From contig RPFO01000132.1 in NCBI GenBank assembly GCA_009746045.1, forward strand, positions 1,260,590 through 1,320,589: a DNA stretch of 60,000 bases. Reading direction: 5' to 3'. This document shows, in pieces, positions 16,971-25,805 of this stretch. This DNA comes from Mesostigma viride. Lineage: Eukaryota > Streptophyta > Mesostigmatophyceae > Mesostigmatales > Mesostigmataceae. The notes under the pieces are model-generated. The model was given only the letters and a program-made list of their open reading frames with translations. It did no database searches and was not told the origin of the DNA. Each line of letters opens with the position of its first letter. The first letter of the stretch is position 1. A program made the position numbers and the translations under genes.

Positions 16971-17575
16971 TCCTTGTCACACCCCCAACACACCATCACA
17001 ACTGCCGGGGTGGTGACAGATGCCAGCCTAAATGTCACAACCTGGTGAGCAGTGGTGGCAGGGGGGCACTTCTGTTTTTGCAAGTGGTTTAGGGTTTTAG
17101 GGTTTAGGGCTTAGGGTGAGACCCCATCCTAGGCCGCGGTCACTATAGGGTCACTATAGGGGTGGCAGATGCCAGCATAAGGGTGGTGCACTTCTCCTAG
17201 TCGCGATGACGGAATGATGACGGAATGATGATGGAAGCTACTTAATTAATTAATGCGCGTGGGCCACATGCTAGGCTAAGCCTGACTAATCTACACTACT
17301 GGTATGGATTCCCTAGTCTGAGGTGGCAGGAGGGGGCTGCCAGGGCTTGTGGTCGACGTGGATGACCGCCCCCCTCCAGTATACCGGCTTCCCCCCTGCG
17401 CTCTGCCGGAGCTGAAGGTAGGTCGGCCATAGCTCGGTTGGGAGATCATGTGGCACATATTCCCTTGCTGGATGGATGAAGTTGGCCGGGCAAAGCTGCG
17501 AAACCGAACTAATCTAACTCTTAATTAGCTAATCTAATCTAGAAAACCCTACCTATTCTACTCAGCAAGGCGCCC
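16971..17575. other. Non-coding flank with degenerate repeats and telomere-like repeats
   Basis: No gene is supported. Two diverged copies of a GGTGG(T/C)...AGATGCCAGC motif occur near 17,007-17,030 and 17,160-17,178. Telomere-like repeats (TTTAGGG with one TTTTAGGG) lie near 17,090-17,117. CACTATAGGG is repeated near 17,141-17,160, and a TTAATTAATTAAT run near 17,242. This may be the junction between virus and host DNA or subtelomeric sequence. Confidence 0.55.
17090..17117 (+). repeat. Short interstitial telomere-like repeat (TTTAGGG type)
   Basis: The stretch reads GGTTTAGGGTTTTAGGGTTT followed by AGGGCTTAGGG. TTTAGGG is the plant and charophyte telomere repeat, and TTTTAGGG is found in some green algae. 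It sits about 120 bp outside the last viral-end repeat. Confidence 0.7.
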
Positions 17576-17822
17576 TGTTACGGCCCAGACCTTTGTATGG
17601 GCGTAACAATGCCTTCAATAAATAAGTCGAAAGTCATTTGTTATTCGTTTGGGACTTTCGATAGCTCGCTTTCATAGTCCGCCGGACTATAGGACTCAAT
17701 TCGGGACTTATTTGGGAATTTGTCCTAAGTTCGGGACTTTGTGTGTTTATTTGGTACTTTGTGTGTTTCGGACCAGTTATTTTGGGCCTAGCCAGAAGTA
17801 CGAGATCTTCTAGGGGCCGGGC
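17576..17822 (+). repeat. Possible diverged 5' LTR fragment of a gypsy element
   Basis: The segment starts with an inverted pair, TGTTACGGCCC (17,576-17,586) and GGGCGTAACA (17,598-17,608), like the start of the better supported LTR at 28,519 (TGTTACG...GCGTAACAAT). Its last 83 bp (17,739-17,821) are a near-perfect direct repeat of 29,073-29,156. The middle is different, so it may be a shortened or recombined LTR of the element whose 3' half lies at 24.4-29.2 kb. Confidence 0.4.
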
Positions 17823-17938
17823 GCGGGAATGGCCCACGCGGTCCGTTGGCTAGCTCGACAGTCAGACGCGGTCGGTGCCCCTTCGTTCCTTTGCGTTTTA
17901 GGCATGCAAGGACACAGCCGGGGGCCACGAAAACACCT

Positions 17939-18026
17939 CGTTGCTGCCGCCATGGTAGCCATGGCGGCAGCAACGGGGAGGGCCCGCGGCAAGGCGGCCG
18001 CGGGCCGTCCCCGTTGCTGCCGCCAT
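17939..18026. repeat. Compound GC-rich inverted repeat upstream of the transposase gene
   Basis: A 17-bp perfect inverted repeat (17,939-17,955 with 17,959-17,975; 3-nt loop) overlaps a larger hairpin of two 30-nt arms (17,961-17,990 with 17,997-18,026; 6-nt loop; one mismatch seen). The unit CGTTGCTGCCGCCAT thus occurs twice direct and once inverted. It ends 26 bp before the transposase ATG. Confidence 0.85.
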
Positions 18027-18052
18027 CATTGGTTGTTTAGCGATTTTCAACC

Positions 18053-21000
18053 ATGGAGGAACAAGGCCTTGACGACTTCCTCATGGAGGGATGGGCCGAT
18101 GAGTACCGAACTGGGCCTGAGGCAGCTATGGAATTCGCCCGGAATTTCGATGCTGCTGCAAACAGAGTACATTTGGAGACGCCTTTATACCCAGGATCTA
18201 ACGTTCCAGCTGTTGTGGCGGCCCTACAATTGCTAACGCAATGGGGCCAAGGAGGTTGTACTCGGAAGTTCGCGGACGCACAGCTGGCCCTTTTTAGTTC
18301 TCTCCTACCACCTGGGAATGTCTTGCCGGCTTCTGTTGAGGCGGCTAGACGCCTGTTGCGAGACTTGGGCTTGACGTATAAAGTATACGATGCGTGCAAG
18401 TGTGACGATTATGTTTACAAAGATAAGGATCTCCAGCAGTGCCCAAAGTGCGCCGAACCTCGTTATGAGATATACACAGACACAGACGGCATGGTGATTA
18501 ATACAAGGAAGCCCTATCGGCAAGTCAGAGTTTTTTCTTTGCTGGACAGGGTTCGGGGCTGGTTCAGAATGGAGAAGATGTCAATGGCACTGAGGTATGC
18601 AGGAGAGAAAGAAAACAAGGATGCAGATTCGCCGACGCGGACGGTTGACGGAGTCAAAGGTTCGTAATCCATAGCCTCTACATCTGGCCATTGCTTGGTT
18701 TTTTTTATCTTTGCTTGCCGATAGAGTTATGACAACGCCGCGTTACTTTGGTATGTAGAGCTAGAACGTTAGTAACCCTGAATCTTGCCATTGAATCTTG
18801 CCTGGCAAGGTCAGTGTCGTGTTAAGTGATGTATCTGTATTTCTTACCGTTGCTTCAATGCATTCTCTGTGGTTTGTTCTTTCCTTGCCTGTTTCTTTTT
18901 GCAGACTGTCCGGCTGTACAACATGTAAAAAATCTTTACCCGCAGTTTCGTACTGAGCTGCGTAATCTTATATTCAGGATGGCGGTTGACGGAGTGTGTC
19001 CGCGTAGCTTTATGGGAAACTAATATTCTTGCTGGCCAGCCGCTTTTGTGGCTTGCTACAATTTACCTGAGTGGGTATTTGTCAACAAGAACTTCTCACC
19101 TATGGTTCTGCTGATAAGTGCCGCCAAGGGCAAGGCTCCAAAAAGAATGCAGGTGTACTGGGAGTTGGCGGTTGATGAGCTTGTGGCAATGTGGAATGGT
19201 TTTTATGTATGCAACATCGTGGATGACCAGGGCGGCCAGTTACAACCTGTGCGCCTGCAGGCGCTCCTACTGTGGGTAATTCACGACTACCCAGCTTTTG
19301 CAAAGTCACTAAACATCCCAGATGCTGGATACTACGGCTGCATGTTACATGGGCCAGAATGGGAAGCAACTTTTTTTTCCAATGGGAAGCTTGTGTACTT
19401 AGGGCACTCTACGCTTTTGAAGGAAGGTGACCCTGCGCGACCATCCGGGACTGGAGCTGCCCCTCCAGAAATGGATTATGATGGGTACCTGAAATATTGT
19501 CGGGAAGAGTTGGGGGTGCAACCTGAAATATTCGGCAAGCTGCCGTACTGGACCAAGCTGTTAATTCGACATCTGGTGGATGAGTTTCACCTTGGCCCCA
19601 ACTGCCTGCTCCGGATAGTCAACTGCACCAGCGGTAAGTAGCACGCGACAGTACTCTTTTTTTTTCTAGTGTGCAGTTTGTAAACTTTGTCATATGCAAG
19701 GGACTCGGTGTTCTCTGAACGTAGTTTCTTTATAACAGATGAGAATGAACGCCGCTATGTGAGTGGTACTACGGGACGGTGGGCCTTGGGCTGGACCGGT
19801 TCCATGAGTTAGAATTAGTTGGCCAGTTTTGTATGGCCATTTCTAGTTCGTTAAGTTAAGTAGCAATTAAGTTACTGTTGCTGACGGCTCATGAGGCGAG
19901 CCCGGGCTACGCCGCCCTAAAGTGCCATTTGCACGATGTTCTAGGTCTCTTTTTCTTGTCCCGCCCTCCCTCCCTCTTCTTGTGTTTGTTTCTAGGGTAA
20001 CGAGAACTACAATCAATCATGAAATGGGTGCAGCGTGGCAGGCTCACTCATGGGTTCTGTAATTGCCCACTTATTGTTTTAATCAAATGTTGGTGGATTG
20101 GTAATAGTGGGAATAGAAAAATTTTTGTTACATACTTATCGATTGATTATTGATTGTGCGTTTCGTTGATATTGTGTTGTCCTTTGTGGCCTTTTTTATT
20201 ATGTGCAGGGAATTAAGCTCATACCCCTGCTGTTCGAGCAAGGCTGCAACAACTGGGCCTTAATCAGGAGCTCTGGGTTACCACGGAAGAGGTGGAGAAA
20301 GTGGCGAAGAACGGTGTCCGGACAATAAGCATGCATTAAAAAAAACTCTCGACATCCAACATGTCAACTCACGTCGGAGGAGAAAGCGGCCACCCATGGT
20401 ATGTCTGTGGATGTGTATATGCTTTTTTATTGGAATTGGTTTGGATGTTGTTTGTTGGTATTTTATATAAAGTGTTTCATGTTGTCATCTGCCAAGATTG
20501 CTTAATTGCTGTGTTGGTCCATAGATCCCATGACGTAGTCCACTGTCATTAGAGATTTCTGTGTACCACATCAAACCAAGTGCCCTTGTTAGGGTAAACA
20601 TGTTGCTTGTAAGACTTCCTTTCATTTTTTAAATAACTATTTATGGGGTTAGTGTCAGGATTTGCCGGAGCATTTTGTTGCGTCCAAGCCTATTTAATTA
20701 GGTTCCTTTAGTGGACAGTTCGGCGCAACAATGTGAAATAGGCGAGGTCTTAGTGTTCGACTATTTAGGACTATTTGTACAGCCGGTTCATGCGGCGTTG
20801 TACTTGCTATTTAGTGGTTTTGTAGTACTTTCGGTACTTTGGTTTATATGTAGGTGCGCAGCATGTCAATGTGCGTGGACCTAGTATAAGTCGTTTTGGG
20901 TCGTACGGTCAATTCGTGTGAACCGTAGCGCCCTAGAGATCTCGGTTGGCTACCATGCGTCCAAGCAGTGCTGCTTGGCACTGCTTGGCAACGCCGTGAG

Positions 21001-23329
21001 CCGCCAAGGTGTGTGGGAACGTTCACCATTGTCACCCCCGGAATGAATGAAATGAATTGAGTTAATCTCTTTCTCTTTCCGGCTGGGTCACGCCCGCGGG
21101 TTTAGGAAATGCATGGTCCTGAATTCCTGTCGTAAATGCTACATGTACCTCGGGAGGCATTAGCCACGCTTCCCTATAGAGGTTGCAACACCTCGGGCTT
21201 GAACCGGCCAGGGTCAACTGCGCCAGGTTAATTATGTTAGATTAGTTATCGTCCATACTAGTCACGGTGTGGATTGCGTAGATTAATATAGCGACCACTG
21301 TTCATAATGGTCTATTATGAATCAGGTGTAGATCTTTCGCAGCCGGCAGTCAGCCGGGATGTAAAACATTTGGGCTGACAGTGTTTGGCCACTCTGAGAA
21401 TTCGCCTCTGACATAATTTTCTAATCAAATTGTCAATGTGATCGTTTACATCTGTGTATCATACCATGTTTCTGTTGAATGCAGAGGTGGAAAAGGCGTT
21501 CGACCGCCTCCCGGACTATGTGCCTGGGCGATACCACGGACTAGCCGCTGACGGGAAAAGCGATGAGAGGATGAAAACAAGTGACAAAAACAAGTACATG
21601 TGCTTGTTGTTGCCGGTCGTGTTGTGCAATCGTTTGCATCCGGATGCCCGCGCGGCATTTGTCCAGCTGTCTGTGGCCTTTAATGCTGTATTTTCAGCAA
21701 GGTGCCTCACTCAATCGCAGTTAGTCGAAGTGGGCGAAATGATGGTGCGTGCGGTGGTAGCATTAGAGTGTGTTATGCCAGCGTCAGAAATGTCAAGATC
21801 AGTCCATGCTGCATCTCACTTGGCGGATCAGATCCGGTATGCTGGCCTGCCTGATGGCCGGAGCATGACATGGGGTGAGCGCCAAATGGCGGTGATTACT
21901 TCTGGGCCATTGTCAAACAAGAACGTGGAATGCTCCATGGGGAACTTCTTCATGGACTTCGAGGCATTGAACATCCTGAGCTACTTCACGCGCCAGACTG
22001 TGTGGGTAAGTTTTTTAAACAAACTTCGTGTTTGCTTGGCTGCATGCACATTTCCCATGTTTCAGCGAGTGTTTCTAGCAGGTTAAGTGTATGCAAAACA
22101 TGTACTTACGTTCTTTTTTTTCTATTTGGTTCATGTGTTTTTTTTTTAAGGGTCAAGGCTTCCCGTCTGTGTGGGACATTCTGGAAACTGATCCGTCCAA
22201 GTGTATTCTGCCGAGCAAGCGCTTTCGTCAACAAGCATATACTCTCTCTGAGGTCGAGCAGCTTGAGGCCTTACAACTGATGCTTGACTTTGCACTTCAG
22301 CATGCAACATACGAGCCCAGATATGGAATGGAATTCTGGTGAGTTTCTTGTAGAAACCGATGCTACAGTTGTACACCCTCCGCATGGGTAATTTTAATTC
22401 AGTTCAGCCGAAAGGAGGGTGTAATCTTGCAACGCATGTACATAGGATTATCATATGTTTCCTGCATTCTTCTGATTTGCCTACTCGTTGATTTTCTAGA
22501 TTTCACAGTGACATTCTTGTGTCCTTGTCTACACGCAATATCTGGTGGTGCATGCAATGATGAAGATGTTTTTTTCACTATGTTGATAATTGTATGAAGT
22601 GGGACAGCTATGTTTAATTGTATGTTTAATTGATTTTGCAATGTGATGTACGTTATTCGCCTATGTTGTCACTTGCAGGCGTCCGCTAGTTCACGTTGGC
22701 AACCTGGCCTGGCTTATAAGCAGTGGATCACGCAAAACCAGGAGCCACGCCTCCCCACGATGATTACGGCGGCGGTGTGTGGCATGGAGCCTGCTTGTGA
22801 CGAGCATGACTCAATCCACATCAATGGCAGCAATTACCGAACTGCAGTCGCCGACCTTCGACAAACTGTTCGCCATCGCAACGCTGGAGTAATGGTTTAT
22901 GGTAAAGAGGGGGTTAGGTATGGCCGCATCACACACATTCTGCATAGTTTCCTACGTGCCCCGACGGAAGGATGGAGTAGGCAAGTTCTTTTAAAGGTCG
23001 CTCTGTTTGATGTCGGTTCTGTGAAAGAGCTCCCTTTAGAGGGATTGACGCTTATACCTTTAGGGGAGCGAGCGCCCAAGCAGGATGCTTTAGTCCTTCC
23101 CGGGATTGTATGTTCAGTTGGTTTTGTAGTTGATCCAGAGTATGCACCTGAGATAGCCATCGTGCACTGTAAATTGCCGTGGCAAATGGTAAAGGAAACG
23201 TGTAGTGCAGCCCAGCATGTATTGTCCCGTGCTGCGGGTGCTCAGCTGAGAACCACAGACGTGTATGCTGATATGAACCTGCAGCGCAAGGTGACACTTT
23301 GTGTTAAGCGAAGAGACATGACAACATGA
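18053..23329 (+). pseudogene. Multi-exon CACTA (En/Spm) Tnp2-family transposase gene with a premature stop
   Basis: The product would cut and move a CACTA transposon. Exons inferred from coding content and GT-AG signals are 18,053-18,659, 18,905-19,633, 21,485-22,005, 22,151-22,338 and about 22,690-23,329; the stretch 19,634-21,484 probably holds short exons I could not fix. Tnp2-like features include the cysteine-rich YDACKCDDYVYKDKDLQQCP with CPKC, the NLYPQFRTELRNL segment, YSCWPAAF and NLPEWVF, LLWVIHDYPAF, KLPYWTKLLIRHLVD, and a LLLPVVLCNRL helix before VHAASHLADQIRY. The final exon contains YGRITHILHSFLR and LKVALFDV, the usual C-terminal small domain. The in-frame TAA at 19,021-19,023 inside a well conserved stretch means this copy is probably dead. 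Introns are AT-richer than exons. Confidence 0.8.
19634..21484 (+). other. Mostly intronic region of the CACTA transposase gene
   Basis: It starts with a canonical donor (GTAAGT at 19,634) and ends with a CAG acceptor at 21,482-21,484. A short candidate exon lies at 19,739-19,758 (acceptor ACAG, donor GTGAGT). A candidate frame near 20,208-20,340 (NQELWVTTEEVEKVAKNGVR) follows a GTGCAG acceptor. The rest is T-rich with no coding signal. Confidence 0.45.
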
Positions 23330-23386
23330 GGTCGTTCACAAGGTAATCGCACTGCACCCATAGATCCACAAGCAACCACTGCACGC

Positions 23387-23881
23387 ATGGCTGCAGAGCC
23401 ACAAGCAACCACTGCACCTAATCGCTCACGTGGCAAGCGCACTGTTGGCACATTGGTAGAGCCACAAGCAACCACTGCACCAAGTCGCTCATGTGGCAAG
23501 CGCACTATTGGCACATTGGTAGAACCACAAGCAACCACTGCACCAAGTCGCTCACGTGGCAAGCGCACTGTTGGCACATTGGTAGAACCACAAGCAACCA
23601 CTGCACCAAGTCGCTCACGTGGCAAGCGCACTGCGGACACATTGGTAGAAACACACACAGCCGCTGCACCAAACCGCTCGCGTGGCAAGAGCATTGCTGG
23701 CAAGTCCATGGCAGCGGCTAGTGGCAGCGCATCAAGCCCTGATGACATAGCTAGTGATTTGTCGCTGAGCAGCAGCGGCGAGGCATGCATTCCCACCCAA
23801 AGGAGAAGTGAGAGGCAACGTGTGGTAGTAAATTATGCGGACTCTGACAGTGCTGCATACACTGATGAGGAGTGGGATTGA
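23387..23881 (+). CDS. Repeat-containing 164-aa reading frame of the CACTA element
   Basis: The frame has an ATG at 23387 and contains about 4.5 copies of a 21-residue repeat (63 bp) of the type EPQATTAPSRSRGKRTVGTL, followed by a Ser/Ala-rich stretch and an acidic end (DSDSAAYTDEEWD). It starts 57 bp after the transposase stop and could be its last exon or a second gene; CACTA elements often carry an accessory DNA-binding protein. The basic RSRGKR repeats might bind DNA, but this is composition only. Confidence 0.45.
   Translation: MAAEPQATTAPNRSRGKRTVGTLVEPQATTAPSRSCGKRTIGTLVEPQATTAPSRSRGKRTVGTLVEPQATTAPSRSRGKRTADTLVETHTAAAPNRSRGKSIAGKSMAAASGSASSPDDIASDLSLSSSGEACIPTQRRSERQRVVVNYADSDSAAYTDEEWD
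23393..23690 (+). repeat. Coding 63-bp minisatellite
   Basis: Tandem copies of a 63-bp unit (GAGCCACAAGCAACCACTGC and onward) lie inside the 164-aa frame. Copies 2-4 are almost identical; the first and last are diverged. The period is a multiple of three, so copy number can change without breaking the frame. Confidence 0.85.
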
Positions 23882-24445
23882 TTATATTCCTGGTAATGAT
23901 GGATTGATGTAACTTGTTGTGTGCTTGTCACACTTATATTTATTTATTTCCAATGAACATGTGTGTCAACTGCATCATTTCTGCATCCACATATAATGCA
24001 TAAGTGTCCTATAATGCACTTGAGAGTTCTCAAGTGTCATGCTCAGTGTCCTGATTTTCCTGATTTTTTGTGCCATGCTAAGTGTCCTGATTTTCCTGAT
24101 TTTTTTCTGATTCAGCGGGTTTTCTCAAGATCTTGAGATTTTTTGTGTTGTTCCGACATTTTTCTCAGGATCTCAGTGTTTCTCAGGATTTTCTCAGGAT
24201 TCTCAGTGTTTCTCAGTGTGTGGCGAGACGCATCTCAGGCACTTCTGAAGATTCTCAGGAGAAAGTCCTGATATAATATCAGGAATCCTGAGAAAAATCT
24301 CAGGATTTCTCAGGATGTCTCCTGATTTCCTGAGAAAAAAATCAGGAGATCTCAGGAAATCCTGAGAAAATCTCAGGAATCCTGAGAAAAAAATCAGGAA
24401 ATCTCAGGATTCCTGAGAAAAATCTCAGAACCCGACTTCCTAGTG
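23882..24445 (+). repeat. Subterminal repeats and right end of the CACTA transposon
   Basis: From about 24,040 the sequence is built from short direct and inverted copies of TCTCAGGATT, TCCTGAGAAAA and CCTGATTTT. Such subterminal arrays are typical of CACTA transposons and bind the transposase. The array stops at CTTCCTAGTG; TAGTG at 24,441-24,445 is the expected CACTA-family right terminus. Gypsy integrase coding sequence starts right after. The matching left end (CACTAGGAAG) was not found in the window. Confidence 0.7.
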
Positions 24446-25739
24446 TAGTAACCCGTTCTTACTACTGGCCTTCCCTCTTAAAGGATGTAGACGAGTATGT
24501 TAGGACCAGCTGCCAATCTTGTCAGGAAATGAAACCTAACAATGTAGGACAGATAGCCGAGCCTAGGAACCTTCCTGACCCCATCATGCCGTGGGATTCC
24601 CTTATGATGGATTTTGTAGGACCTTTTAGAAAGAATGATAAGGGTAATGCTCAGATCCTTGTGTTTGTAGATCGCTTTACGCGTATGTGCCATCTCGTGC
24701 CTTGTCCCTTGGAACTCACCGCACGCGATTGTGCACGCCTATACCTCAATAATGTTTATAGATATACCATGGTTTGAGTAGGCAGTTTATTTCTGACAAA
24801 GATAAGTTATTTACTTCTGATTTTTGGCAGCAGTTCTTCGCTGCTATCGGTACCAAGGTTACCTTCGGTACTGCCTACCACTCCTCCTCTTCTCATTTAG
24901 TAGAACGTCTGAATAGGGTAGTGGAAGAAGCTCTGCGGCACTATGTGAATGGTTCTGGGAGTGATTGGGAGGATTATCTATGTCTGGTAGAGTTTTCCCT
25001 TAACAATTGCCCTCAGGCTGCGCATGGTTATACGCCTTTCTTCCTAGATACAGGTAGACAACCTCTTACCCCTACCTCTCTCTTAGCCAGTCCTTTAAGG
25101 GACAAGGATGATGTGTCCCGGGATACCGTAGAAGGTGTGCAGGCGTTATTAGATAAGATGAAGAATGCACACGACAACGCTATTGCAGGGTACCATAGGG
25201 CGCAGGCCAAGTACCTTGCTAGGTTGCGTGCCTCATTAGATAGAAGAGCACCTGAGATAGAAGTAGGAGATTTAGTCTTAGTAGAAGGCCCTCGTGTTGG
25301 CCGATTTGCTCACAAGTTCGAAGCTGAACTTAAAGTGAAACTCAGGCCCGCCTTCTTAGGACCCTTCCGTGTGTTGTCTAGAGTAGGTAATTTCTTGTAT
25401 GAGATAGATATCCCTACTACCTCTTGGCAGACCCATTCGCGCACCTTTCATAGAAGCCAGCTGAAGCTTTATCACCAAAGCACGTTCGCTGGTAGAGAAT
25501 TAGCCCCTGCCCCTTTAGAGCATAATCCTGATACTGGTGAGGTAGAGGACGAGGTAGAGAGTATCGTGGCCCATAGGGACATTAAAAGAGGCCGCGGTAC
25601 TCAACGCCAGTATAAGTTAAGTGGATGTATGCTCGTAGCGAGGTAGATAAAGTCTGGTACACGGAGACACTTGAGTTAGATGGTTGTAGTCGCCTGTTGC
25701 AGGACTACAAAACCCTGCACCAGCTCTAGCTGTAGACCT
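24446..25739 (+). pseudogene. Ty3/gypsy integrase with chromodomain-like C-terminus, truncated and frameshifted
   Basis: The sequence resumes within the integrase zinc-binding domain (RSYYWPSLLKDVDEYVRTSC, then CQSCQ), the 5' part being lost at the CACTA junction. The catalytic core has D in MMDFVGPF, D in FISDKDKLF and E in LVERLNR, the expected DDE triad. A frameshift near 24,770 (ATACCATGGTTTGAGTAGG) separates the first and second aspartates. The C-terminus has the usual FLGPFRVLSRVGNFLYEID strands and then a chromodomain-like end (VAHRDIKRGRGTQRQYKL), which continues in another frame as VDKVWYTETLEL and LLQDYKTLHQL after a shift near 25,625. Chromodomains steer gypsy integration to marked chromatin. 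Confidence 0.82.
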
Positions 25740-25805
25740 TCTCCTCTCTTATATTATGCCTGCTGTCGACGGTTGGTTGGTTGTCCCCTCCCCTCCGCAG
25801 CAGTC

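Larger units (their letters stand above)
18027..24445 (+). mobile_element. CACTA/En-Spm DNA transposon (left end unresolved)
   Basis: The element comprises a Tnp2-type transposase gene, a repeat-containing ORF, subterminal repeats and a TAGTG end. It interrupts a gypsy integrase gene on its right side. The left border could not be placed; no CACTA terminus with matching subterminal repeats was seen between 16,970 and 18,053, so the left end is deleted, rearranged or diverged. The given start is the end of the hairpin preceding the gene. Confidence 0.65.
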
